DNA from: Aquimarina macrocephali JAMB N27
Lineage (GTDB): Bacteria > Bacteroidota > Bacteroidia > Flavobacteriales > Flavobacteriaceae
DNA length: 64,000 bases
Direction: 5' to 3'
Assembly: GCF_000520995.1 (NCBI RefSeq)
Contig: NZ_JACA01000019.1
Location: 26,512 to 90,511 of the forward strand
Shown here: in pieces, positions 8,151 to 17,471 of the stretch
Position numbering within the stretch: the stretch's first letter is position 1
How the letters are laid out: each line of letters begins with the position of its first letter
Position numbers and translations under genes: made by a program
Notes under the pieces: generated by a model
The model's input: the letters and a program-made list of their open reading frames with translations, nothing else
Told to the model about the DNA's origin: nothing
Databases searched by the model: none

Positions 8151-8996
8151 TCACTTAAAAGTCCAAAAAGTATCTTCTGTTCCAAGGTGTTTTACATTTT
8201 TGAAAAAAGATTTAGGGTTAAACCCTGTAAGTTTCTTAAAGTGATTAATAAACTGAGACTGGTCGTAATATTCGTTTTTTAAAGCTATTTCGGTAAGTGA
8301 AGCATTATTATTTTTTAATAAATAATCAGTAAGAGATTTTCTAAACTGAATAATATCAATATACTCTTTAACTGTACAACACATATGTTTGTTAAACAAC
8401 CTTAACAAGGTCTTTCTGCTCACATCTAATTCGTTTGATAGTTCTTTTACGGTAAATTTTTCTGATGATTCTATAATAATATAAATGCATTTTTTTAATA
8501 CTTCTTCTTTAAAATCACAGAATTTATCTTCAAAGAACTGATCCAAAAGTGTCACTTTGCTTTCAATATTTTTTTCAGTATAAATAGATTCACAGCATGC
8601 TATTAAATCATTCCCAAAATAAGTAAATGATTTATCAATAGGGTCACCAGAAATACTAGATAAAGGGACTTTTATAAAATGATTAATTCCTGTTTCCTGA
8701 AAAACAATTCCTATTTTATCAAAAGGAGCTTGGATTTCGGCTGTTCTACACTGTTTTTGTACTCCAGAATAGAGAAAACTAAAATCTGTTTCGATATCGG
8801 GTATAGTTCTGGAGTGATTACAACTGTATTCTACTTTTGAATTTCTATATATTGTTAATGCATTTTTGGAATTAGGATAATACATAAACCTATTTTGTAA
8901 TGAATTATCTACAGAACAATGAAAATAGTAATATGAAATATGCTCTTGTAAAAAAGAACTATTGGGTTTATGGGTAACAAATTCTTTTTGTTTCAT
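8151..8996 (-). CDS. AraC-family transcriptional regulator
   Basis: The 281-residue product ends in a tandem helix-turn-helix AraC domain (about 180-270): 'VKELSNELDVSRKTLLRLF' is the first HTH and 'YYDQSQFINHFKKLTGFNP' the second, with the conserved F-x-x-x-F-K-x-x-x-G-x-x-P ending. The N-terminal 170 residues resemble a DUF6597-type or cupin-like sensor and include 'HISYYYFHCS'. It is probably an activator. It lies 50 nt upstream of the esterase/TPR gene and 84 nt downstream of the DinB gene, all on the minus strand, so the esterase is the likely target. Confidence 0.9.
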   Translation of the reverse strand: MKQKEFVTHKPNSSFLQEHISYYYFHCSVDNSLQNRFMYYPNSKNALTIYRNSKVEYSCNHSRTIPDIETDFSFLYSGVQKQCRTAEIQAPFDKIGIVFQETGINHFIKVPLSSISGDPIDKSFTYFGNDLIACCESIYTEKNIESKVTLLDQFFEDKFCDFKEEVLKKCIYIIIESSEKFTVKELSNELDVSRKTLLRLFNKHMCCTVKEYIDIIQFRKSLTDYLLKNNNASLTEIALKNEYYDQSQFINHFKKLTGFNPKSFFKNVKHLGTEDTFWTFK

Positions 8997-9080
8997 TATT
9001 TATACTTCAGCTCTCGGATTACTACAGAAGGTTAAAAATAAGTAATCTTTAGAAATTAAGTACTGTTACCTTATGAAGTA

Positions 9081-9632
9081 TCATGAGTAACTATTAGCTA
9101 TCCTATTACATTGTACGATATGTCTTTGATTGTGATAAATAAGTACCCTAAACGTATCTCCCAATTTTAATTTTATCCATTTCGAAATACTGATCGATGT
9201 TTTAATCTTACTTAAATCTTTATTTCTTGCTATATCTAATAATTCTAACGTCTTGTGTTGTTGCGCTATAAACCTGTCAATACATTTTTTATCCAGATCA
9301 CTGTTAATAGGATTTTTATCTTTGAATGTTTTCATTTTATTCAATTTTTCTTTGGGAAGCATACTCTTTGCAAAGTAATTCCCCAAAAGACCTGATTTAA
9401 AAACAGATGCATTTTTTCTTTTCGACCTTAGCATTCTATCTTCAATCTCGGGCAGATAATAATCTCCATATAAATTTAAATGTTCCAGACATTCTAAAAT
9501 ACTCCAACTCTCTGGCGTATTTTTCCAGTTGAGTTTTTCTATTGACAGCTGATTATATTTTTCTGCTTCATTAATATTTTTTCGTGTTCTTTCTACCAAA
9601 TCCTGTAGTAAATCTTTTGATGCTATCTTCAT
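9081..9632 (-). CDS. DinB-superfamily protein
   Basis: The 183-residue product has the four-helix DinB/YfiT layout. 'ESWSILECLEHLNLYGDYYLP' carries the first His near residue 51, and 'FRVLIYHNQRHIVQCNRI' near the C-terminus carries the H-x-x-x-H pair. These three His residues form the metal site in DinB proteins. Family members bind metal and in some cases act as thiol-dependent transferases; the reaction of this one is unknown. It is cytoplasmic, with no signal peptide. It follows a Crp/Fnr-type regulator gene (53-nt gap) on the same strand. Confidence 0.85.
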   Translation of the reverse strand: MKIASKDLLQDLVERTRKNINEAEKYNQLSIEKLNWKNTPESWSILECLEHLNLYGDYYLPEIEDRMLRSKRKNASVFKSGLLGNYFAKSMLPKEKLNKMKTFKDKNPINSDLDKKCIDRFIAQQHKTLELLDIARNKDLSKIKTSISISKWIKLKLGDTFRVLIYHNQRHIVQCNRIANSYS

Positions 9633-9685
9633 TTGTTTTTTTATACAAAATTCTATGATTTGAAATTTTAAAACATTGATCGAAA

Positions 9686-10222
9686 TTAAGATTTTTTAAT
9701 TCTCGAAAGTGTTTCGGGTGTCATTCGTAAGTAGGAAGCAATATACTTGTTTGGTATTTCCTGAAAGAGCTGAGGGCTACGTTTTAAAACCCTATTATAT
9801 CTTTCTACAGGAGAAGTGGTCAAAATATCCCTTTCTCTTTCCATTTGTTGTAATACAAAATTTTCTAAAATCAGGTACCATGTTTTAGTATGTTCTGGAG
9901 AGGACAACACAAAGTTCATAAGGTTAGCTTTTTTAATTACTTTTAAAGTCGTCTTCTTCAGGGCTTGAATATAAAAATCAGATGGTTTTTCGTTTATAAA
10001 TGAATCGAGAGCCGCAATAAAATTGTTTCTGTAGCCAAACCTAATAGTGTGTTCTTCAAACTCGTCTATCACAAAAATTCTTAAACTACCATCTACAACC
10101 AGATATCCGTTTGTGTCAACACTTCCTTTTACTTTTAAATATTCATTCCTATCCAGTTTTAACTCTTTATCCCATAAATCTTGGCTGTTTATTTCTTCTA
10201 ATAAGGTCGAAATTGGATTCAT
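9686..10222 (-). CDS. Crp/Fnr-family transcriptional regulator
   Basis: The 178-residue product has an N-terminal cyclic-nucleotide-binding-like barrel ('SLRIFVIDEFEEHTIRFGY') and a C-terminal helix-turn-helix: 'SPVERYNRVLKRSPQLFQEI' followed by 'KYIASYLRMTPETLSRIKK', a hallmark of the large Bacteroidota subgroup of Crp regulators. The canonical cAMP-contact motif is not preserved, so the ligand is probably something else or absent. It precedes the DinB gene on the same strand. An inverted repeat with TTTAGTACA arms lies 37-69 nt upstream of its start. Confidence 0.88.
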   Translation of the reverse strand: MNPISTLLEEINSQDLWDKELKLDRNEYLKVKGSVDTNGYLVVDGSLRIFVIDEFEEHTIRFGYRNNFIAALDSFINEKPSDFYIQALKKTTLKVIKKANLMNFVLSSPEHTKTWYLILENFVLQQMERERDILTTSPVERYNRVLKRSPQLFQEIPNKYIASYLRMTPETLSRIKKS

Positions 10223-10258
10223 ATTTTACGCACAGGTATTAGTCAAAACAAGATACTT

Positions 10259-10291
10259 TTTAGTACAGAGATTCTTTGATTTTGTACTAAA
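10259..10291. promoter_or_regulatory. Inverted repeat TTTAGTACA/TGTACTAAA upstream of the Crp-type gene
   Basis: Perfect 9-bp arms at 10259-10267 and 10283-10291 enclose a 15-bp spacer, 37 nt upstream of the Crp-type start. The TAGTACA half-site recurs upstream of the FMN reductase gene (25972-26001). Confidence 0.4.
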
Positions 10292-10375
10292 GTAGCAAAA
10301 AGACATAAACCTATTGTCTGGTAGTGATAATTTTCTGAAAAGGAAATCAGATATTATACGTTATTGATTGTAGTT

Positions 10376-10903
10376 TTATTCGGGTATATATTTTTTTCCG
10401 TTTATGAATATTTCTCCGCCAAGTTCTTCTATGTCATATCCAAACCAGCCTTCTTCATTGTTTCTCCAGGTTTCTTTATGCTTCTGTGTAGTTAGTACAG
10501 TATCTGTTGTTATACCGTCTCTTTGAAACATCATTCTTTTCCATCGTTGAGATGTAAAAACAATTACACTATCTTTTTTTAAAAATTGTATACTATCAAT
10601 GTCCATTTTTATACTCAAAGTGGTATCGATTATTGCCCAATCTCTCAATGCATATTCTTTTTGTTTGTCTCTTGAAATGATTTCTCCGCTTTCATCATAA
10701 ATTACAAGATCCTGTGGTAATCGGCTCATATAAGTTTCAATGTCTTTTACCCGTGTAGCTTCAATACCTTCATCAATATTCTTTTTGATTAATTTACCAA
10801 TAGTAGCTTTTTCTAATTCGGTTAGTTCTGTTGATTTTTTGTTTGAATCGCAACTAGTAGATATGAGTAAAAACAAAAATCCTATTATAGAAACAGTTTT
10901 CAT
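10376..10903 (-). CDS. Lipoprotein with an NTF2/SnoaL-like fold
   Basis: The 175-residue product has a lipoprotein signal (Cys18, 'LISTSC'). Its body has the helix-then-sheet pattern of NTF2-like proteins: 'IGKLIKKNIDEGIEATRVKD' as the long helix, then 'IETYMSRLPQDLVIYDESG' and later 'KHKETWRNNEEGWFGYDIEE', close to SnoaL-like or DUF4440-like domains. No catalytic residues can be named. It starts 17 nt after the upstream serine hydrolase stops, so both are probably one transcript and the protein may bind the hydrolase or its product in the periplasm. Confidence 0.6.
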   Translation of the reverse strand: MKTVSIIGFLFLLISTSCDSNKKSTELTELEKATIGKLIKKNIDEGIEATRVKDIETYMSRLPQDLVIYDESGEIISRDKQKEYALRDWAIIDTTLSIKMDIDSIQFLKKDSVIVFTSQRWKRMMFQRDGITTDTVLTTQKHKETWRNNEEGWFGYDIEELGGEIFINGKKYIPE

Positions 10904-10920
10904 TGATACTTATTTATGGT

Positions 10921-12642
10921 TTAGTTCTTATCATATTTTAAGCTAGCAATACCTCCATTTGACACTAAAAACCCAGAAATTACACCATTTGGGTTTCTAA
11001 GGATTTCAATTTTCTTAAAATGTCTGTTTGATGATGTAAATACGTCTTTTTTAATAGCCTTTAGTTTAATCGGATCTCTCTTAAATAGTTTTATAAAAAC
11101 TGAGTCATTGTCATTGTAAAGTTGAATTGAGCTATCAAGCTCTTCACTGCTAAAACCCCCAGTATATTCACTAATATTGAATGAGTTATATTTTAAGAAT
11201 TCAATGTTTTGATTGTTATTGATATTCAATCGCATCACTTTTTCATTGTTTTCATTTTCTTCAAAAATGACACTTACATCGTTTGTATCTGCCAACATTT
11301 TAAATTCATTACTACTAATTGGCAGTAGCCTTGTTTGACTTTCTTCGGATCTATAATATATAAGTGTGTCATTAACAATTTTTATTTCTCTATCATACCA
11401 TTCTTTGGGTTCCCAATATTTGCCACAAAATTTTGACATCTGATTTTTTGATAGTTTGATTGATTTTTTAATCTTTTTTTCATTCTTACTCTTCTTTGTT
11501 TTTCCTTTTGATTCAGATTTATAGTATTCATTCAAAAAAATATCGGCAGTTTTTAATGCCAGCGTAGAAGCACGTATTGGTGTTGTATTTGCTAATATTA
11601 CTACAGCCGAATTATGCTCTGGAAATCGAGAAAAATAGGCTCTAAAACTAGCATCAGAACCGGTATGATCGAACCATTCTAAACCTTTATATTTAACTCC
11701 TGCCCATTGTCCCATTGCAGCCTCGGTGATTTGACCATTATTTAAATAGGCCTGTTGATTCATTTTTGTTATTATGCCTTTATTTTCTGGAGTTGGAGTA
11801 TTTAGGTAAATAGCCCATTTACATAAATCATGTACGGTAGTAAATAAATTGGTAGCCCCTACAGTAGAGAAGCTAAGTTTACTTTTTTTAATGATATTTT
11901 CTTTATTCTTGTAAGAGTACGCCCTGTTCTTTACTATTTTTTCGTAATCATCATAGAATTGTGAATTGCTCATTTCTAATGGAACAAAAATGTTATCTTT
12001 TGTATATTCAGCAAAAGATTGACCCGATACACGTGCCACAACTTCTGCTAATAAAGTAAACCCCGTATTTGAATACGATAGTTTGGTACCAGGATCAAAA
12101 TTTAAAGAAGCCTGTTTAGATACTAAATCCAAAATATCCTGATTAAGAATAACATCATCATTTTTCCATCCTGCTAAATACAGGAGTCGCCACTGATCTC
12201 TTATACCACTTGTATGACTAGCAAGATGTCGTAAAGTAATCTTTTTGCCAAAATTTGGGACTTCTGGAATGTATGTTCTTATATCATCATCTAGTGATAG
12301 TTTTCCTTCTTTTTCAAGAAGCAAAATGGCATAAGCGGTAAATTGTTTTGATAATGAAGCTGCATGAAATATAGTGTTAGTCGTATTTGGAATGCTATAT
12401 TCTAAATTGGCACTTCCGTATGCATTACTAAAAACAACTTTTCCGTTTTTAATAACTGCAATTGCTGCACCACCAGAATCTACTGAATTCCATGCTTTAA
12501 ATAATGAGTTAGCTTGCTCGACTTTAGTCAATTTACTAGTTGTAGTATGATCTTTATTGATCTGAGCGTGAATTGAACTAAATAGAAAAATAAATAAGCT
12601 ACATATATAAAGAGTCGATAATCTTTGTGGATTTCGTTTCAT
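10921..12642 (-). CDS. Exported serine hydrolase, penicillin-binding-like (beta-lactamase superfamily)
   Basis: The 573-residue product has a signal peptide ending near 'SSIHAQ'. Its catalytic domain shows SLSK at residues 96-99 (S-x-x-K nucleophile), YSN at 190-192 and a later 'WFDHTGSDASF' segment in place of the KTG motif, as in class C-like esterases and EstB/PbpE proteins. The C-terminal 180 residues are beta-rich and resemble the DUF3471-type tail common in this group. Substrates may be peptides, esters or D-amino-acid peptides; beta-lactam hydrolysis cannot be claimed. The NTF2-like lipoprotein gene follows after 17 nt. An AAAGGTTACAT element upstream (12705-12715) also occurs upstream of the next serine hydrolase gene. 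Confidence 0.85.
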   Translation of the reverse strand: MKRNPQRLSTLYICSLFIFLFSSIHAQINKDHTTTSKLTKVEQANSLFKAWNSVDSGGAAIAVIKNGKVVFSNAYGSANLEYSIPNTTNTIFHAASLSKQFTAYAILLLEKEGKLSLDDDIRTYIPEVPNFGKKITLRHLASHTSGIRDQWRLLYLAGWKNDDVILNQDILDLVSKQASLNFDPGTKLSYSNTGFTLLAEVVARVSGQSFAEYTKDNIFVPLEMSNSQFYDDYEKIVKNRAYSYKNKENIIKKSKLSFSTVGATNLFTTVHDLCKWAIYLNTPTPENKGIITKMNQQAYLNNGQITEAAMGQWAGVKYKGLEWFDHTGSDASFRAYFSRFPEHNSAVVILANTTPIRASTLALKTADIFLNEYYKSESKGKTKKSKNEKKIKKSIKLSKNQMSKFCGKYWEPKEWYDREIKIVNDTLIYYRSEESQTRLLPISSNEFKMLADTNDVSVIFEENENNEKVMRLNINNNQNIEFLKYNSFNISEYTGGFSSEELDSSIQLYNDNDSVFIKLFKRDPIKLKAIKKDVFTSSNRHFKKIEILRNPNGVISGFLVSNGGIASLKYDKN

Positions 12643-12868
12643 TTCTTTTTGGTTTAACCTACTATTTTTGGGTAGTCTTTGTTTGTATTACCCAATTTTT
12701 TCAAAAAGGTTACATAAAAAGTAAAGAATGTTCTTTGTTTTTGTTTTTAGCAGCTTTCAAAAAATACAATAAGCATACATTTTTCAGAGAAATATTTCTA
12801 TGAATTAGTGACAGAAACTTCAATAAAACATCAGTATCACACTTCTTGATTTTGGATATACAGTACAA

Positions 12869-14299
12869 TTATCGGTTTCGCTTCCCATTTGATACTAAAG
12901 CAGTTCTGGATCCAACAGCAAGGCTCTCTATTTTTTTATTCTCATTTATAGTAAAGTCAATCCACCAATCGGGATCGGATTCAAAAATAAATTTGTGTTC
13001 GCTAATTGGTACAATAACAAACTTTCTTCCCTGATCTCGTTGCGAATTAAGCTGTCCGTTTTCTAATGTGATATTACGAATGGTTCCATCTTCATGAGTA
13101 TAGGTCCCCGTAAATTTATTTAATACACTCTCATCAAATAATTTAACCTGTTCTAGATTAGGTAAAATTCCTAAAACATCTGAAGCTAATTGTACGGTGA
13201 GTGCTCCGGGAGAACTTCTATTTAGGTTTGATAACACAATAATTTGTAAGTCCTCTTCAAAAACCCATAACGAGTAACATTCTGTGCCGTGTACGTTTCC
13301 TCCATGCTCAACTGTGGTGTACTTACCCAGAGTTGTAGTCCACCAACCTAATCCATATTTAGTTTTTCTATCATCGTGCAGGCTTTGAGAAGTGAAAGCG
13401 TTCTGTTTTTGTTTCTCGCTAATTAATGTGTTGTTTTTTAAAGCGTCGTACCAAATGGTTATATCATCGATAGTAGATATGATACCACCATCTGCAAGTG
13501 TTCCTGGTTTTACAGCTTTTGCATGAACAATTTTATGAGGTTCTTCCTCGGCTACTTCATATCCCTTAGACAATTGCGGAACGATTTCATAAAAATCATA
13601 GAAGCTTGACTGTTTCATATCTAACACATCAAAAATATGCTCTTGAACATATGTTCTAAACTCCTGTTTGGAAACATTTTCTACAATTTTGCCTAATAAA
13701 ACATATCCCGAGTTTGAGTATTTCCAGGCGGTTCCGGGTTTAAAATCAAGTGAAACAGTATTGATCACATTTACAATAGTGTCCATAGTTACCCGATCTG
13801 TACCATGATGATCATAAGAAGGTTCTACTTCTGTGTATTCTGGAATTCCTGCGGTATGCCCTAATAATTGACGAATAGTAATTTTGTTATCATGTGATTG
13901 TTTATACTCAGGAATATACTCTCTAATATCATTATCAAGAGATAGTTTCCCTTGTTCTTCTAACATCAAAATACAAACCGCAGTAAATTGCTTTGTAATA
14001 GAAGCGATACGGAATTTCATATCGGTTTGGGCTTCTACCTTATGTTCTATATTTATATTTCCGAATGCTTTTTTAAGCAATGTTCTTCCACCTTTACGAA
14101 TTAGAACAACTGCTCCTGCTCCATCGGACGGATAATATAGATTAATTTTCTCCTCTAATAACTGGTTTAATGTAGCTTTTTCTTTTGTTTTTGGAGTATC
14201 GGATTTTCTATCGGTTACACATGCTGTAAAAAATAAAATTGATACTACTACAATACTAAGGAGCGCAAAAAAATTTGATCGAAACAGGTTCATATACAT
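12869..14299 (-). CDS. Serine hydrolase lipoprotein, penicillin-binding-like (beta-lactamase superfamily)
   Basis: The 476-residue product has a lipoprotein signal with Cys27 ('FFTAC'); Met3 (14293) is the more usual start. Catalytic motifs are SITK at 100-103, YSN at 194-196 and 'VEHGGNVHG' as the third motif (HGG instead of KTG). The tail ('FTGTYTHEDGTIRNITLENG') is a DUF3471-like lipocalin domain. It should be a membrane-anchored periplasmic hydrolase with a peptide or ester substrate. It is a separate gene 226 nt upstream of the other serine hydrolase and probably an old paralogue of it, given the same layout and a shared upstream element at 14331-14341. Confidence 0.87.
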   Translation of the reverse strand: MYMNLFRSNFFALLSIVVVSILFFTACVTDRKSDTPKTKEKATLNQLLEEKINLYYPSDGAGAVVLIRKGGRTLLKKAFGNINIEHKVEAQTDMKFRIASITKQFTAVCILMLEEQGKLSLDNDIREYIPEYKQSHDNKITIRQLLGHTAGIPEYTEVEPSYDHHGTDRVTMDTIVNVINTVSLDFKPGTAWKYSNSGYVLLGKIVENVSKQEFRTYVQEHIFDVLDMKQSSFYDFYEIVPQLSKGYEVAEEEPHKIVHAKAVKPGTLADGGIISTIDDITIWYDALKNNTLISEKQKQNAFTSQSLHDDRKTKYGLGWWTTTLGKYTTVEHGGNVHGTECYSLWVFEEDLQIIVLSNLNRSSPGALTVQLASDVLGILPNLEQVKLFDESVLNKFTGTYTHEDGTIRNITLENGQLNSQRDQGRKFVIVPISEHKFIFESDPDWWIDFTINENKKIESLAVGSRTALVSNGKRNR

Positions 14300-14526
14300 A
14301 TATTTTGTACTTAAGACCTTCGTTTTTTAGAAAGGTTACATTGAACTATCTATTTTATTAGATCATAATGGGCCGTATGTCTCTAACATTTAACAACGAA
14401 TTGATTGTCTCCTGTTATGCCTTTTTATTTTTAGTGTAGAGTGTTCGTTATCGAGTAACTTAAGTTGTCTAAGTATCAATTCGATAATCATGTTTTTTGA
14501 TTTTTATAATTTGTGATACTACAAGT

Positions 14527-14985
14527 TTATTTGAAACTAAATTGCTCTGATCTCATATATAATGTGGTAAATAGTTTTTTTAATTTATCATCTAAATCAG
14601 GGAACATATACTTATTCTTTTTCAGATCATAATTAAATTGATACTCGGGTAAATCAAATCCAAAATGTTCAGATGCCCAAAATGCAATTCCGTAAAACAT
14701 TCCTTCAACTTGATAGTCACAATGATTTAGCTCTATTTCATTTAGAGTTATTTTGGTTGGAGTACTAATTTTCTTTTCAATTATTGAACTTACCCAGGTA
14801 AGACCTTCTTTTAAAAGTTCAATTTCAACATCTGTTAAATGTGTGGTATTAGCTTTATATTCAAAAAACAGATTGTCAGATATTTTATCTCCTTGATTAC
14901 TGTTTTCAACACTGGCCGAAATTTGTACCCAAATTCCCCAACTTGTTTTTCGAATTCTATAAAGAGATGTAGATGATTTCTGCAT
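14527..14985 (-). CDS. Hypothetical protein
   Basis: The 152-residue product has no signal or membrane segment. It begins with beta strands ('WGIWVQISASVENSNQG') and continues with 'LLKEGLTWVSSIIEKKI' as a helix and 'YQVEGMFYGIAFWASEHFGF'. I do not recognise a family. It stands alone, with 227 nt to the serine hydrolase downstream and 158 nt to the next gene upstream. The long frame, normal codon use and well-defined helices support it as a real gene. Confidence 0.5.
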   Translation of the reverse strand: MQKSSTSLYRIRKTSWGIWVQISASVENSNQGDKISDNLFFEYKANTTHLTDVEIELLKEGLTWVSSIIEKKISTPTKITLNEIELNHCDYQVEGMFYGIAFWASEHFGFDLPEYQFNYDLKKNKYMFPDLDDKLKKLFTTLYMRSEQFSFK

Positions 14986-15143
14986 ATTATTAAGTGCTTA
15001 TGTCAACTATTTATAGGTATATGTCCTAACCAGGTAAAATGTTACTTAACCAAGTAAAGTAATTTTTATTTATTTTATGTCATTCACTATGGACAAGATG
15101 GTATTTTCAGTTTAACACAGATTCTAATCTTACCATACTGCTT

Positions 15144-15557
15144 TTAATCAAAAGTAAGTACATCAGGTTCTAAAAATTCTGTTTTTGCTTTTTCCGAATT
15201 AAAAATATCAAAACTATAATGACTACTGATGAGTTGTTTAAAGTTGGTTTTTAACTGCGGAAATTCAACTATAAAATCTTTAAAATTATCAGATTTTGAT
15301 TGATTCATAAAATGATTCACCGCTTTGGTCGCGACAATCGTTAGTGTTTTGTTGTATTTGTCTTTTGCGCCTACAAATTCGACAAAATTCTGTAGCTGAG
15401 TTTGTATCTTTTTTTCAGCTTGATCAACTCCATGGTTACTAATATTTATCCAAGCCAGCCGTAAATGTGCTTCATGACTAAAAATTTCGGGATTTAGTGT
15501 ACACTGTGTAAATTGATTTTCAAATACTTCATCTGTTAGTTCAAAATGCTTTTCCAT
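15144..15557 (-). CDS. Hypothetical protein
   Basis: The 137-residue product is mostly helical and has no signal peptide. The pattern 'FSHEAHLRLAWINISNHG' followed by 'YNKTLTIVATKAVNHFM' resembles a small uncharacterised Bacteroidota and proteobacterial family whose members carry an F-x-H-x-x-H-L-x-x-A segment; the two His residues might bind a metal. I cannot assign a reaction. It lies 57 nt downstream of the Crp/Fnr-type gene on the same strand and may be its target or share its transcript. Confidence 0.55.
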   Translation of the reverse strand: MEKHFELTDEVFENQFTQCTLNPEIFSHEAHLRLAWINISNHGVDQAEKKIQTQLQNFVEFVGAKDKYNKTLTIVATKAVNHFMNQSKSDNFKDFIVEFPQLKTNFKQLISSHYSFDIFNSEKAKTEFLEPDVLTFD

Positions 15558-15614
15558 ATTGTATTTCTTTTATATCATTACTTGATACAAAGGAACGAAT
15601 ATGTAATTTTTTTC

Positions 15615-16166
15615 TCATTTACATTTGTCGATAAATTGTTTTCGTGCTCTACTTAATTGTGTTGGTGTAATGCCTAAGTAGTTTGCGATGTAGTAATGCG
15701 GAATTCGATTGATTAAACTAGGATATTCTTTTAAAAAGAGTTCATACTTCTCTACAGAATTCAAATTTAAAAGAGATACTAATCTTGATTGTAACTGTTT
15801 ATTAAGTTTTTGAAACTCGTTTGTTATTATTTCGGTGATATTTTTGTCTTTATTGACCCAAGACATCACTTCTGAATAATCTGCTACAGAAATTTCACAT
15901 TTTTCTAAAGCTTCAACATACATTACCACATTTGTTTTTGGTATATAACTACCAATAATCATATCTCCTTCCTTATAAAAATGAGTAGTAATTTCATTCC
16001 CATCATTATCATATACAAAACCTCTCATCACTCCATTAATCAGCATACCAATTTCTATACAGGGTTTGCCATATTGAAGAAAAAAACCGCCTTTTTCTAA
16101 TGATATAGTTTTATGTAAAGAATCGCTAATTGCTTTCTTTTGAGACATTTTGAGTTTTAATTGCAC
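15615..16166 (-). CDS. Crp/Fnr-family transcriptional regulator
   Basis: The 183-residue product has an N-terminal cyclic-nucleotide-like barrel ('FLQYGKPCIEIGMLINGVMR') and a C-terminal HTH: 'EKYELFLKEYPSLINRIPHY' then 'YIANYLGITPTQLSRARK', the usual Bacteroidota Crp subgroup. The start lies 6 nt after the stop of the PD40 lipoprotein gene, so the two are translationally close and almost certainly co-transcribed. The regulator may report on what the envelope protein senses, which is inference. The ligand is unknown. Confidence 0.88.
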   Translation of the reverse strand: MQLKLKMSQKKAISDSLHKTISLEKGGFFLQYGKPCIEIGMLINGVMRGFVYDNDGNEITTHFYKEGDMIIGSYIPKTNVVMYVEALEKCEISVADYSEVMSWVNKDKNITEIITNEFQKLNKQLQSRLVSLLNLNSVEKYELFLKEYPSLINRIPHYYIANYLGITPTQLSRARKQFIDKCK

Positions 16167-16172
16167 ACAGCG

Positions 16173-17084
16173 TTACTTGCTTTTTTTTAATTCATCGATA
16201 ATTTTAGTACTTACCCAGTAAATATCTTGATTACTTGTATAGAAGAAATATTTTCCATCTTTTGATACAAAAGGACAGAGTTCATGGTTTTTTGTATTGA
16301 TTTTTTCTCCCATATTGATAGATTTTGTCCACGTACCATCAGTATTTTTGAAACTAATGTAAAGATCACCTCTACCTAATCCCTCTGGTCGTCTTGCACA
16401 AAAAATAATGTAGCTTTCCTCTGGATCAACAAAAACATCGGCTTCGTAATTTGAAGTGTTAATTGAATCTCCTAGTGTAATCGCTTTCTGAAATTCTCCA
16501 TTAATACTTTTAGAGGAGTATATATCAAAATCACCCTGCTTTTTCTCAGCTGTTATTTTATTTGATGAAAAATACATTGTTCCGGTTTGTGTAAATGAAA
16601 TATAGTATTCATTTTTATTGGAATTGATATTGGGTCCGGCATTGATAGGTTCTGACCATTCGTTACCTTCTTTTTCTACATACCATATATCATGATCTTG
16701 TTTGGCACCTATACCGTCTAATGCTTTTTCTGATATAAAGTATAATCTCTTTTCGTCTGGAGAAAGGAATGGGTCATTAAATCCATATTTATCATGGGAT
16801 AAAATAGTTCTGGGTTTGCTCCATCTGTTCTCCATGAATTCAGAATATCGTATTTCAGTTTTTCCATTTATATCTACTCCATAGAAAAATTTCGTCGCTT
16901 CGGTATTAAAAACTGAACCAAATTCTGATTCAGTATTTTTAGAAATAAGACCAGGTGCGAATATCTCCGGGTTTACAGATGGAGGTTTTTGTTCAAGATA
17001 CTTAAGACGATCATCTACTTTCTGACTACAACATATTAGAGGAGTTAATAAACACCAGAAAAAACAATTAATTAGTAAACGCAT
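16173..17084 (-). CDS. PD40/TolB-type beta-propeller lipoprotein
   Basis: The 303-residue product has a lipoprotein-like signal ('LLTPLICC'). The body is a series of PD40/WD40-like blades with the marker 'DPFLSPDEKRLYFIS' and repeats such as 'TGTMYFSSNK', 'ESYIIFCARRPEGLGRGDLY' and 'PFVSKDGKYFFYTSN'. Such propellers in Bacteroidota are periplasmic or outer-membrane binding platforms. No enzyme domain is fused. A TATATTTG box on the minus strand at 17175-17182 is a good promoter candidate, 91 nt upstream. A Crp/Fnr regulator gene follows after 6 nt. Confidence 0.85.
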   Translation of the reverse strand: MRLLINCFFWCLLTPLICCSQKVDDRLKYLEQKPPSVNPEIFAPGLISKNTESEFGSVFNTEATKFFYGVDINGKTEIRYSEFMENRWSKPRTILSHDKYGFNDPFLSPDEKRLYFISEKALDGIGAKQDHDIWYVEKEGNEWSEPINAGPNINSNKNEYYISFTQTGTMYFSSNKITAEKKQGDFDIYSSKSINGEFQKAITLGDSINTSNYEADVFVDPEESYIIFCARRPEGLGRGDLYISFKNTDGTWTKSINMGEKINTKNHELCPFVSKDGKYFFYTSNQDIYWVSTKIIDELKKSK

Positions 17085-17471
17085 ATGTTTTTAAGTTTTA
17101 TCTATTGCAGGTAATCTTCGGTATAAGAAACATAAGGCAGATAATAAGCAATACGTTTCAGATTGGTGCTAACCCAAATATAAATATTTTCCTCTTATCA
17201 TTTTTTGTGAACGTCAAATTTTACATTTGCAAACTTCTTATTAGCTATAATCAATAAAGGGATTTGTAAAGAGCATCTAATTAATTTAATGAGTGATAAA
17301 CATTTCTTCGGCTTAAAAACTACCTTTTAGTGTAGCACGATTATAAACTGTTAACTTTTAATTTGTATTTCATTTGATATGGAGTACATATGAAACAAGG
17401 TGCTAAACAAATGCATTAAAAACCTTGTTGAATGGACTAATATTTATAAACAACTTTAATTTTAATACTTA
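17085..17471. other. Intergenic region between divergent genes
   Basis: This 387-bp stretch separates the minus-strand PD40 gene from the plus-strand CPBP gene. It holds the TATATTTG box for the PD40 gene (17175-17182, minus) and a plus-strand TACATTTG box (17222-17229) that could drive the CPBP gene with a long leader. Only trivial open frames of fewer than 15 codons are seen. Confidence 0.5.
17175..17182 (-). promoter_or_regulatory. Bacteroidota -7 box (TATATTTG) for the PD40 lipoprotein gene
   Basis: The minus strand reads TATATTTG, a perfect TAnnTTTG match, 91 nt before the start codon. No clear -33 TTG at the standard distance was seen. Confidence 0.45.
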
